A DNA stretch of 64,000 nucleotides from Phoenix dactylifera (taxonomy: Eukaryota > Streptophyta > Magnoliopsida > Arecales > Arecaceae): positions 7,504,585 to 7,568,584 of the forward strand of contig NC_052399.1 of assembly GCF_009389715.1 (NCBI RefSeq). The letters run 5' to 3'. The position numbers were made by a program, and so were the translations under genes. Shown here in pieces: positions 53,601-64,000 of the stretch. The notes beneath the pieces were generated by a model. The model had not been told where the DNA came from, did not search any database, and saw only the letters and a program-made list of their open reading frames with translations. Numbering within the stretch: position 1 is the stretch's first letter; the number at the start of each line of letters is the position of its first letter.

Positions 53601-55519
53601 TCTTGAAATTAATCTTTTGATAGATAACCATTTTTCTCTCCTTTTTTTTAGAAAATAATAGTAATAGCACCACCAATTGAAAATTACTCATCCAAAACAC
53701 CTCAGAAAGATGGATACATCAGACTAACTAGATAAATATCCTAAAGTAGACATGTTTGTTCGACTTAGATTTATATGAGCTTGATACACACTTTCGTACC
53801 AAACACGCCTTTCATTTTGGGACAAGAGAAAAATGTTAACAATAGAGTACGGTATTCCGGAGAATTTCTATGGACGTCCAGTAGAGCTCCTTTTACTTTC
53901 TTCTGACTTGACAAGATGTACTCACGTTAGAGCTATATGAATTGCCGTTTTCGTCCCAAAAAAAAAAAAATTGTTAACAATAACACAACTCAAATGACTA
54001 GATGTTGCCTAATTAGTAATTAGAATCCATCACTGGGTCAACCAGAGAACCACCCATGACCATCTTAAATAGGGATGAAAAGTGGCTTGGTAAATGTAAG
54101 AAGGTCATGCTGACTGTCTGACCCAGCTATTAAGTCTTTAACAAAATTAAGGGTGGGCATAGCCCATGAAATAGGACTTGACCTGATCCAACCAAGATAT
54201 GGTCACAGCCTAAGCCTGACCAATTCTAGTGTCAGCTCCCTCTGTTACAAATTTGAAAGCGAAAGGAAGAAAAAGATGGGGAGAAGCAGGGTTTCAAGGA
54301 AGGATTTTTTTTTCCCCAGTAAATCAAATTTATTAAACCAGTCTAGAACAAGTATATGCATGGAAATTAAAAAAATAAAATAACTGAAAATTTAGAAGAA
54401 ATACCTGTCACAATTCAGAAGGATTTCAAAATTAAACAGAAAGTCCATTGGAACCATCGTCCGCTGTTTGGCACAACTCTCTTCATTGGATATGTTGGAG
54501 AATGCAAGAGATCTCATGTTGAACCTAAAAGGTGGGATTGCCAATTTCCTAGAAAGTAGAAAATTGAGCTCGGAAAGTTTGACTTAATCTGATGTGAAGT
54601 TATTTTTTTTTAAAAAAAAAAGAAGAAGAGAGACAAAAGGGGAAGAACCGCATACAATATAACTACATGGATCCAAATTTTGACGTGCACCATAGAATAA
54701 TCAAATATTTAATTCTAACCTTGCGGACCTGCTATTTATTGGTCCAATGGGCTAAATCCACCACTTGGTAGACATGGATTTAAAGCTTGGTGGTAGAATT
54801 CCTGTGGTATTACTTAAAACAATCAGCTAGAGGTGGCAATGTTTGACCTATCTTGCCCTCCTCAACCCAAATGACCTACGATAATTATTAGTTCTTAACA
54901 TAAATTTCAACAAATCAGCCCCCACAAAATGCCACTTGAGGGAAATGGCAACATCATTAAACCAGGAACCAACTTACCAGTGCCATGGAACTATATCAGC
55001 CCCACACCAAAAAATCTTTTTTATTTTTTTTAAAAAAAAACATCTAATTGATGTCGCAATCTCAAACTACTCGAACAAAATTTCTAAAATCTTGTCTTTT
55101 CAAGTTTATGACACTTGTCCACCCATACCAAGCCATGCGTACACAAATTTCAACTTTGGTACTCCGTAATAAATATAGGAATGGTGGGGGTCTGAAAAGC
55201 AATTTACTTGTATCATACGGCTGCCATTTCTTAATACCTTTTCTTTTCACCTTATTAAAAGACGAGGTCCATTCGCACAAAGCCAAGAAAGAAAAGAAAG
55301 TGAACGGGGCGCCCTCCGCCGCCCAATCTACTCTATAGTGGCACATCACAGAGCAAGGAGATTGAGCCATGAGTGCCCATTTTGTACGTCTCTTCAATCG
55401 CATGAATGTAATTTAGGACGCAAGCATGAGCTTTAGGCTCACTTCTTAAAACCACAGGGAATCTATCAACCTCGATCTTTGAACTCATCTATCAGTAGTA
55501 TTTGATGGTCTTTTCTCCT
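50650..55519. other. Long AT-rich intergenic region
   Basis: No gene recognised. Two adjacent plus-strand ORFs (51298-51576, 51650-51856) are longer than chance neighbours but show no recognised domain. Homopolymer A/T runs are common. Confidence 0.4.
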
Positions 55520-55790
55520 CATACTGCAGGAGTATTCTTTGCAATTCTTCTTCGTTTTGATCGATGTGGGCGAGCAAAAGTAACTAAGTAAGGGGTTAAA
55601 AAGGTTAAACAATAGTAGGATAGTATTTGTTGCATTTCTTCCTGGGTTTAATTGATGGGCTACCAAAAAGTATGGGATTAAAAAGGTTAAAACAACAGTA
55701 GGATAGTATTCTTTGCAATTTGATTCTTGGTTTTAATTGTTGGGCTAGCAAAGGTAAGGAGCTAAATGGGTTAAAACAACAGTGGAATAC
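55520..55790. repeat. Diverged ~85-91 bp tandem repeat, about three copies
   Basis: AGTATT(C)TTTGCAATT-like and GGTTAAAACAACAGT-like blocks recur at about 55531, 55622 and 55705. Confidence 0.65.
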
Positions 55791-56334
55791 AGCAGATAGG
55801 TAGGACCATGCAGGGCAATCCAGCAACAAACATTTCGTAGCCCGTCCTCGAGAGCATTTAGAGAATTAATTTGCACCCAACTGGTCTGGGCTAACATTGA
55901 TGTCATTGGTAGGTCCAGCAATGTCATCCACATAGGCTTTTCACAAAAAAAAGATAAAAGAAAAAAAAAAAGTAGGTTCACCACTCTTTAATTACTTCGT
56001 TGTCTCCAAATGACAGATCTTCTTTCTTATTTTGTTTCATCTCTTCGTATTTTTCTCGCCTTGTTAATTCAGTAAGGTTTCCTTCCCTTTCAAATTAAAA
56101 GTGATCGATTCAGGTTTCAATGATAGATTGAGATACATTGCAATGCTTTCTTCACGAATTTACCTTCCACTATGAAGATTTTAAATGCAAAGCTGTCTAT
56201 AGAACTAAGTCTGTTAGGTCATGATTGACGAAACTTGTTCGGTATATGCATCTGATAATCTTATTGCTATACTAAGGCATGATTTTGTGATGATAGGTGA
56301 GAGATCATGAAATTGCACCTAACACGTCCCCAAA

Positions 56335-57265
56335 ATGTAAGGTTGGAATTTTCACATTGTTTATTTGCTAATACGGCTGCTATTTCTTGTCCGGATGGAT
56401 GGGCTTTCCCATTGTTGCCGACTATTTTGACAAATTTAGTTGATCTTCAAGCATAAATGCTATGTTGAGAATGATACTTGGATGGATGTATAATTGTGGC
56501 ATCATTAAGAGCCAAAAAGAAATGGAAAAGAAGATAATGCAAGCAAAAGGGACAAAAAGGAAAGAAAAAAAAATTAGAATTTTCACACTATTTATTTGCT
56601 AATATGTCTGTTATTTCTTGTCCGGATGTATGGGCTTTCCCATTGTTGCCGACTATTTTGACAAATTTAGCTGATCTTCAAGCATAATTGCTATGTTGAG
56701 AATGATACTTGGAAGGATGTATAATTGTGGCATCATTAAGAGGCAAAATGAAATGGAAAAGAAGATAGTGCAAGCAAAAGAGACAAAAAGGAAAGAAAAA
56801 AAAGTGAAATTTTTGCACTGTTTATTTGCTAATACATCTCCTATTTTTTGTCTGGATGGATGGGCTTTCCCACTGTTGCCGACTATTTTGACAAATTTAG
56901 TTGATCTTCAAGCATAATTGCTATGTTGAGAATGATACTTGGAAGGATGTATAATTGTGGCATCATTAAGAGGCAAAATGAAATGGAAAAAAAGATAGTG
57001 CAAGCAAAAGAGACAAAAAGAAAAGAAAAAAAAAGTGAAATTTTTGCACTGTTTATTTGCTAATACATCTCCTATTTTTTGTCGGGATGGATGGGCTTTC
57101 CCACTGTTGCCGACTATTTTGACAAATTTAGTTGATGATCTTCAAGCATAATTGCTATGTTGAGAATGATACTTGGATAGATGTATAATTGTGGCATCAT
57201 TAAGAGGCAAAATGAAATGGAAAAGAAGATAATGCAAGCAAAAGAGACAAAAACGAAAGAAAAAA
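56335..57265. repeat. 230 bp tandem repeat, four copies
   Basis: TTATTTGCTAAT starts at 56361, 56592, 56822 and 57053 (periods 231, 230, 231). Units carry GGATGGATGGGCTTTCCCA and end in purine-rich AAAGAAAAAAA. Units 2-4 are closest to each other. Confidence 0.95.
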
Positions 57266-57735
57266 AAAAGTGGGTTATCTTTTAACTTAGTATAAACACA
57301 TAATTAATAGTAAAATGATATATCTACGTTCTTACCCTTGTGAATTGCTGACCAACTTAAGGCCCTAAACAATTTTAGTTCCATTCAATCAATGGGGAGG
57401 AGCAAGCATATATACTTTGTGGACTTCGCCCATGTCTCAATGAGGTGTAAGCTAGCAGACAAAAGTCCTGTTGGTATAAGCAGGCCCTATGTTTGGTCAT
57501 GGAAATATATCATAGTGATATTTATTTGATCTCAAATATAAGTGTTACCAAGTGATACAAGGTAATAAGGGAAATAAGTGATGATGTTAGTCTAGCTCTC
57601 AACCAGGCTAATGTCATCCAATTTGCACCCCTTTCCACAAAGGTGAGGTCCAAAGTTCAACTCACATACATGGTAGCATTTCCATTATATTTCTCAAAAA
57701 GATGGTGTAACTAATCATTTATTCAGTATGTACAT

Positions 57736-58095
57736 TTTTTTTTTTTTGCTAAAGAAAAAGGGGTAGGGGGGCCCCCGCCCCGCCAGGAGAATGTTCGATG
57801 CGGGCAGAAATGGCCGTGTGTTGGGCACCCCGACCGGTTTTACTCATACCCTCCCCACCCGTAGGCCCGGCTCAGCTACTCCTCTGAGCTCTGGCTCAAG
57901 TCCCACGTATGAGTACGTCACACCCGGCACCACCCCGGCTACTAGCGGTTCAAGAGCGGTCCTACACCACAAGTCCAAGCAGTGGCCAAAGTAATGAGCT
58001 TCGGTCCACAATTTAATCGTCGCCGCAGCGATTCGAACTTGAGACCTAATGGTTAGAATTGCTGCTCAGTACCACTAGGCTACCACCTTGGTGGC
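57736..58095 (-). mobile_element. tRNA-derived SINE with 15 bp target duplication
   Basis: On the minus strand it begins CCACCAAGGTGGTAGCCTAG, with an A box (GTGGTAGCCTAGTGG) and, ~45 bp on, a B box (AGTTCGAATCG). The 3' end is A/T-rich (poly-T on the plus strand). ATTCAGTATGTACAT at 57721-57735 and ATTCAGTATGTATAT at 58096-58110 form the target duplication with one mismatch. Confidence 0.85.
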
Positions 58096-58427
58096 ATTCA
58101 GTATGTATATTAGCGGTTTGTTTTGGGACATAGAAAGGAACCTTGGCTGTATGTTTTGTGATAAAGGCCTAAACTACGAGCACCAGCTAAGAGATGGGTC
58201 AGAACTGACATCCTGGAAAAGCAATTACACCCATGTTTTTAATTAGACTGCGAAATTAAAACCACTAGTTGACTGAAATATTTATCCAATGGCAGATTCA
58301 CCAAGAACCATCCAGCCTCCTTCCCAAAAATGAACCATCCCCATGAATGCACGCCACAAAGCCCTCCAATGCATGCACTTCTCCATCATGACAAAGCTTT
58401 CTTTTTTCTTTCCTTCACCCTTTCTAG

Positions 58428-58870
58428 ATTAAAAACTCTCACAGTTACTGCTGATAAAAAGATATTGGAAACTTTCCGCCAACCAAAAAAGCTCGAGAGA
58501 AAGCTACCAAAAGAGCAAATAAAAGCCTTAAGAAGTCCTCTTTATCTTAGAAACTCCCACCTTTACTGCTAGTAACTAGAGGCTTAGAATTTGCACTCAT
58601 AACCAGGAAGAGTTCCAAGAGAAAACAGCTTAAAAAGCAGAAGCCAGAAGAAGCCCTTTCTACCTTGAAAACACTCGTCTTTGCTGCTAATAACTAGTGG
58701 TTTAAAACGTTAGACTCATAACCATAAAAGCTCAATAAAAAGCCGCTAAAAGGACAAACAGAAGTCATAAGAAGTGGTTTCTACCTTAAAACTTTCACCT
58801 CTACTGCAGAAAATAATAATAACTAGAGGTTTAAACTTTGCACTCATAGCCCAGAAAAGTTCAAAAGAAA
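58428..58870 (+). repeat. ~118 bp tandem repeat, four copies, upstream of the MYB gene
   Basis: TTACTGCT-like starts fall at ~58447, 58564, 58682 and 58803 (spacing 117, 118, 121). Each unit is rich in AAAG and CTTT. It lies ~390-830 bp before the MYB start codon. Confidence 0.8.
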
Positions 58871-59097
58871 GGTTTAGGGGCTTTCCCGGAGAAACCACAT
58901 TGAATGCGCGCGGTTCTGTGAGGCAGAAGGGAAGCCCTTCCACTCCATCAAGCTGACTTTTGAGAGCCCTCTGAGTAAATGCTCCTTGCTGTCCTCCTTT
59001 GACTCATCCTTCCCCCAAAGCCTCCACCTTGCCTTCCAAAGGGTCAGCGAGTCCTGATCTCATCCTTCCCCCAAGATCTCTCTTGTGCATGTGTGTG

Positions 59098-59105
59098 TAT
59101 ATATA
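59098..59105 (+). promoter_or_regulatory. Candidate TATA box of the MYB gene
   Basis: TATATATG lies ~150 bp upstream of the start codon, after a GT run. Supported by position only. Confidence 0.35.
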
Positions 59106-59257
59106 TGAGTAGAAACCAGTGGCCTTGGACCCTTGTCCTTGCCTTCCAAGAGTGGAGCCGGATAGGAGGAAGGGAAGGAGAAAAGGCCCATCATATATAG
59201 AAAATAGCTCTTTCCCCCTTTCTTCCAAAGGGGAACAGAAAAGAGGAGGAGAGTGAC

Positions 59258-60699
59258 ATGGGGAGGCCACCTTGTTGTGACAAAGTTGGTGTGAAGAAGG
59301 GACCTTGGACTCCAGAAGAGGACATAATCCTAGTCTCTTACATCCAAGAACATGGCCCTGGCAACTGGAGGGCTGTTCCTGCCAAGACAGGTGAGCCTCT
59401 TTTCCTATATATCTCTTGCAACCTCTCTTGAGTGGGTATTTGGCATGGTTATTCTCGGGCACAAAAGGACATTTGGGTTCTTAAAATGGTATTACATAAA
59501 CTTCTTTCAAAATTTTTTTTGAGCAATAGGAACATCTTTCAGAATAAAACATGTATTATTTTTATTAGGCGAGAGAGTTTTGTCATGGTGGCCTTCTACT
59601 TATTTTGATATGTTTCCTTTGGATAAGGTCATCATATATGATGTCACAGGGATCTAGGAAGTACAGAACCAAAGGGGTCTTATAGTTTTTGGTCAGACTG
59701 GACCTAGGGAGCTTAGATCTGGAGTTTGAGGTGGCAGGCCTATTTTCTTTGGATTCTATACTCTAGCTCCTAATATATATACGGATATCTTCTTTTCTCT
59801 TCCAGGCCTACTGAGATGCAGCAAGAGCTGTAGGCTTAGATGGACAAACTACCTTAGGCCAGGGATCAAGCGTGGCAACTTTACTGATCAGGAGGAGAAG
59901 CTCATCATCCACCTCCAAGCTCTTTTGGGCAATAGGTGAAGGCTAGGATCTGAGATATGAGATGGATTGAGTCCTCAATATATTTTCCTTTGGATGTTAT
60001 AGTCTGGATTCAGTTCTCATCTCAGTATTATTCGAATGCAGGTGGGCAGCGATAGCTTCTTATCTCCCGGAGAGAACAGATAATGACATCAAGAACTACT
60101 GGAACACCCATCTGAAGAAGAAACTCAAAAAGCTTGAAACTGGTGGTGATGGCCTGACTAGCAGTGGGGTCTCAAGCCATCATTCCATCTCCAAAGGCCA
60201 GTGGGAGAGGAGGCTCCAGACTGATATCAACCATGCAAAGCAAGCTCTTTGTGAAGCTCTGTCTCTGGAGAAGCACAGTAGCCTATCTGACTCCAAGGCC
60301 GCCTCCAGTGGCTACAATTTGAGCACTAGGCCGGCGACCTACGCTTCAAGCACCGAGAACATATCTCGGCTTCTCGAGGCGTGGACGAGGAAATCGACAA
60401 GGCCCGGCGATTGCCGGGCTAATTCAGGATCAACACAGACTGACTCAGCTTGCAGCCAGGGGACGCAAAGCGCCACCAACTGCATCCTGTCGCCGGAGCC
60501 ACTTGAGTCATTGTTCGGGCCCGACTCCTCAACCCCGGAGGCATCTGAGACCAGCCTTCTGGGAGAGGAGAGAAAGCTGTTATTGGAGGCGCAAGAGCCT
60601 CTCTCCCTTATTGAGTCATGGTTGCTTGATGAAAGTGTTGGGCAAGGGCAGTTGAGCCTTCTTGACATGGCACTAGATGATGCTTCTGAATTGTTCTAA
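59258..60699 (+). CDS. R2R3-MYB transcription factor, subgroup 1 (MYB60/MYB30/MYB96 type)
   Basis: Three exons, 59258-59390 (133 bp), 59806-59935 (130 bp) and 60042-60699, the classic R2R3-MYB exon pattern, giving 306 residues. [20 protein letters not shown] opens the R2 repeat. R3 follows ([40 protein letters not shown]) with the three regularly spaced aromatic/aliphatic residues. After the repeats come [20 protein letters not shown], a [15 protein letters not shown] motif and a C-terminal [14 protein letters not shown], all typical of the MYB60/30/96 group. Related Arabidopsis proteins act in guard cells (MYB60) or in cuticular wax and stress responses (MYB96, MYB30); which role applies here is not decided by sequence. 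No bHLH-interaction motif was seen in R3. The gene appears intact. Confidence 0.94.
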
Positions 60700-62885
60700 A
60701 GTGGGTGTTGTTAGCCTTTTGCTTATTTTTTTTTCACCTTTCTTCTTGGGTAGGTAATGAACTAATTAGGTAAGTTCTACTGATGCTTTGATGAGAAAAC
60801 GATCCATCAATGCAAGGGAAGAAGTGTAAATTACCTAGTTCCTGATATAGACAGTACTGTTACATAATTTAGCCAATATATATGGGAATATTTTCGATAT
60901 ATATATATATATAGTGTGTGTGTCTCTGTGTTTTTTTTCTCTGAGTAAAATGTTCTCTATTTACAGTTTCAGTTTTTCAGCTATCAGAAAATTTTCAAAT
61001 AAAACAGAATAATAAAAGTTTCTTCGATGGGAGCTAAGTCACTGACCAAACTACTGCCATGGAGAACGAGAAGAGATGAACGCACCCAAAAGATCTAATT
61101 CTGCATGGAGTTTTCCCCATGATCAGGTTAGAGTCGCAGTGAAGTCTTAAATCAACGTTTATGCAATGAAGTGGACCTCAGATGGAGACCTCCTCGCTCA
61201 TCAGTTTATCGGGTCCCACCACTGAAAGCTCACTAAATGGATTCGCTGGATTTGATTAGGACTCCTCAGCAACTCCTGGAAGGCCCACACCTAAATTACC
61301 ATTCCAAAAGGCCATGAAAGTTTTACCTCGTTTTTATTAACATGGAAGCAGAAAAAACGAGAAACAATATAGAAGGTTTGTCCTGCATCTGGAAGTTCCT
61401 AATGATAAACTAGTAGTCATTCTTGACAAGATATTGCAGCCGTATGTGAAGTCTACACTTGGATGGATGATATTAAGGCATTTCATTACTTCTTGTCATG
61501 AATGATTGAAGCAAATAAAAGAAGAAAAAAGCATCATATATAGATGTTACCATATGAGTTACGGAGTTTGCAGGTTTAGTGTAATATTTTTTTTTAAAAA
61601 AAAAAAAACGAAAGAGAAAAGGGAGAAGATGAGCCTTGGAACTATGTTGATAGGGTTAAATGGATCACATGTGAAGAGTTTTGACCTTTTCTTCTCCTTT
61701 ATAAGTTTAGAAGTATGACATGCTATCACCTGACCAACCATGCATGCAACCCCAAGCTGCAAAGGAAAAGGCCTCAAAAGACTCTCATGCATGCCATGAC
61801 CTTGGCAAAGTAGCACAGCCCTTCCTTTCACCTTTTGGATTGCAGAAGGGAAATAAATATCAAGTGCCTTAAATGTTCTCAAAAAGTAAAATTAATTAAT
61901 CGTCTGCCCCCCTACTTCACATGTGACTGTGTGAGTGTCTCGCCGGTAAGAACTAATAAGAAAGTCTCTCTTTCCCTAGTTGTGAGGATTTAAGGGGCGG
62001 AGGAATGGGCTTGTGTCCCTTGTTCAGTCGTTCCTAGGTACCTTCAATAAGTAGACAGCATTTAGTGTGCCATGCATGGATATGTGATGGATCTAAAGCT
62101 GGCTCATGATCATCCCCTCGGCTCATAAAACAGCTGCTCGATTGGCCACTTCATCATGCGAAAGGACATCACCTTTAAAAAGAACAAGAAGAAGCTCTCA
62201 TTTCATCAGTCATGCAAGTTGTGGTTACCATCATCCTCCTATTGGCACTGCCACCATTACTCCCCTTGCAGACACTACCATGTGCAACCCTAAGAGACTT
62301 CGATATGGAGCACGCGGAATTGCTCAGCAAATGTGTGGCATCAGAACGACATGGATGTGGAATTTGTTAGGCCCACGCTTTATACTAAATAAACCAGGCA
62401 ACTTTGGCTTGGCCCCATGCATGGCACCTTGGTTTGTAGTCTCAGTAGACCTTCTTTTGCAGTTAGTTCTATCAACAAAGTTACCATCGACTGCATCATG
62501 CACTCTGTCAAGTGCTATGCTGGATTCTGGGGTATAATGTCAAGCAATTACTCATCGACGGCATCCTTCTTCATGCTAGGGCCCCCCAACTTTTTCTTAC
62601 CCTCGCTTCCAAAACGGTCCTTGGAGTTGGCAAGAATCCTTTGTACTTTCCACCAAAAAAGCCAACCATACCACTAGTTGTGACCCCTTCAGCAAAAGGT
62701 CAAGTCCAAATCTAGCTAGCACAATTAAACGTCGATGACCAGCGGAGGATGGCAAAACAGTACTGGTCGTCAAACTCGCCGCCTTCATCGTCGTCCGTGC
62801 TTAAAGCGCACGATATGGGTAAAGACAACAGCTGCAAGGTCTTCGCATCTGATCTAAAAGAGATACGGTGGTGAGAGGGACCCCG
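60700..62885. other. Intergenic region downstream of the MYB gene
   Basis: A TA run near 60898-60914 and A/T homopolymers. ORFs at 61559-61882 and 62106-62537 show no recognised family. Confidence 0.4.
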
Positions 62886-64000
62886 CACTACAACAGAAAA
62901 GGTTTTTGCCGGCTTTGTATTGCCGACGCTAGTTAAAAGCGTCGGCGATTTTTTTTTTGGGGACAGTAACCGCCGACGCTTCTGAGAAGCGTCGGTAAAA
63001 AAGCTTCCAGCGACGCTTTCTTTAAGCATTGGCGTCTGGGTACATTACCGAACGGAATATTTAATCCCCGACGCTTATAAGCGTCGGCATATCGGAAGAA
63101 CACGACGACGCTTATAAGCGTCGTCGGACTTCATTCCTCCAAAACCGGATCGACCCCCTCCCTCTAAAGCCCTAAATCCCCATCTCACGCCGACCGACTC
63201 CCTCTCTTCTCAACCCTTTTCACCGATCTCATCCATTCTCCTCCGCCGAGCGCTCTCCGTCGTCACGATGGGGGGAGTCGCTGCTGATGCAGGCGTTGAG
63301 CAAGCAGCGGACGTGGGTCTTCCTCGTCGTCTACTCCCTCCTCCTCTCCTCCTCCTGGAACCTCCTCCTCTCCATCCGCTCCTGGTACAACTCGGCGGCC
63401 GCCTCCGCCTCCTCCCGCGCCGCCGCCGGCTGGAAGGCCCTCTACGCCTCCGTGCTCTACGGAGGGGTCTTCGGCCTGCTCTCCATGGGGGCGGCGCTGG
63501 CCGTGGCGGTGCCGGCCACGTTGGTCACCTGGATCACGATCCTCGTGCTACTCGCCCTCTTCAAGCTCCTCCTCCTCGCCTTCGGCCTCGGCCCCCTCTG
63601 CCCCTCCCTCCCCCTTCTCCCCTTCCTGTTCACCTCCTTCTTCCCTGTCAAGATCCAAACCAAACCCAAGCCCAAACCTCCCATCTCTTCATCTTTATCC
63701 ACCCTTCACCGCCTCATCACTGCCGTCAGGGTTCTCCTCTTGGCCACCATCATCTCCAGCTACCGCTATAGTGATAGAATGCATCCGTACCTCCTCCTCG
63801 CCATCTACTGCTGCCACATCTACCTGATCCTAGTTCTCGGTCTCGCCTCCATTGCCAAGATCGCCACCGGTCTCCTTGGCCTCGAGCTGGAGCCCCAGTT
63901 CAACAACCCCTTAGGCGCCTCCTCCCTTCAGGACTTCTGGGGCCGCCGCTGGAACCTCATGGTCTCTTCCATCCTCCGCCCCTCCGTCTACGACCCCGTT
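62886..64000 (+). mobile_element. CACTA transposon end, element continues beyond the window
   Basis: It starts CACTACAACA at 62886, matching the reversed right end of the 39.8 kb CACTA element (CACTACAACAAAAT). Inverted pairs of GCCGACGCTT/AAGCGTCGGC follow at 62920-63122. No GTAGTG end is seen before 64000, so the element either extends past the edge or is truncated. Confidence 0.7.
63287..64000 (+). CDS. Partial multi-pass membrane protein, wax synthase/sterol acyltransferase-like C-terminal half, possibly chimeric
   Basis: An open frame of 238 codons from ATG 63287, with no in-frame stop, runs off the window edge. Residues ~92-238 match plant wax-ester synthase-like MBOAT proteins: FKLLLLAFGLGPL, LPFLFTSFFPVKIQ, a run of membrane helices, then FWGRRWNLMVSSILRPSVYD, the most diagnostic motif. 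The catalytic His region would lie past the edge. These enzymes join fatty acyl groups to long-chain alcohols or sterols in the ER membrane. Residues 1-90 (SKQRTWVFLVVYSLLLSSSW, ...) do not look like the usual N-terminus and may derive from an unrelated membrane protein. The leader (AAAGCCCTAAATCCCC) looks like a plant 5' UTR. The codons are very GC-rich, unlike the surroundings. A longer overlapping-frame ORF from 63268 is a shadow. Confidence 0.65.
   Translation, partial: MQALSKQRTWVFLVVYSLLLSSSWNLLLSIRSWYNSAAASASSRAAAGWKALYASVLYGGVFGLLSMGAALAVAVPATLVTWITILVLLALFKLLLLAFGLGPLCPSLPLLPFLFTSFFPVKIQTKPKPKPPISSSLSTLHRLITAVRVLLLATIISSYRYSDRMHPYLLLAIYCCHIYLILVLGLASIAKIATGLLGLELEPQFNNPLGASSLQDFWGRRWNLMVSSILRPSVYDPV

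Noticed and set aside
63268..63771. Arg/Pro/Leu-rich 167 residue ORF
   Set aside because: Out-of-frame shadow of the wax synthase-like frame starting at 63287.

Overview
This window is plant nuclear DNA: split genes with GT-AG introns, a nuclear tRNA-Leu, and layers of plant-type transposons (Ty3/gypsy LTR elements, miniature LTR elements, CACTA, TIR elements, a SINE). The GC-rich, intronless-looking ORF at the right edge and the transcription-factor sequences suggest a monocot outside the grasses, such as a palm. That placement is inference and the species cannot be fixed from the sequence alone.

Layout: 1-5.4 kb is AT-rich intergenic DNA. At 5.46-7.16 kb lies a three-exon NAC transcription factor (FEZ/ANAC009-like, + strand). 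At 7.3-10.4 kb there are miniature LTR elements and an old LTR. At 12.16-24.27 kb a six-exon ARID-HMG box gene (plant HMGB9/HMGB15 type, + strand) has a 10.5 kb fourth intron holding several transposable elements. Just before its fifth exon that intron also holds an eight-unit tandem array in which every unit repeats the exon's own splice acceptor. At 24.7-28.5 kb is a gutted Ty3 element. From 28.8 to 47.3 kb there is a second copy of the segment around exons 1-4 of the ARID-HMG gene. It has lost exons 1-3, keeps an intact-looking orphan copy of exon 4 (39.06-39.18 kb), and is split by nested insertions: a TIR element holding a 7.6 kb Ty3 element (TSD GTTAC), and a 6.8 kb CACTA element (TSD TAG). 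A tRNA-Leu(CAG) follows at 47.9 kb, then another TIR element, several tandem repeats and a SINE with a 15 bp target duplication.

At 59.26-60.70 kb lies a subgroup-1 R2R3-MYB gene (MYB60/MYB30/MYB96 type, + strand) with a four-unit AAAG-rich tandem repeat upstream. At 62.89 kb a second CACTA end begins. About 400 bp inside it starts an uninterrupted membrane-protein ORF that runs off the window. Its C-terminal half looks like a wax synthase/sterol acyltransferase, while its N-terminal part does not look like that family. This may be a chimera of host gene pieces captured by a CACTA element.

The genes are independent transcription units, not an operon. NAC, MYB and ARID-HMG products are nuclear DNA-binding proteins. 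The most unusual structures are the exon-edge tandem array in the ARID-HMG intron, the putative CACTA gene capture, and an intron-bearing antisense gene inside the 30.7-38.3 kb Ty3 element.
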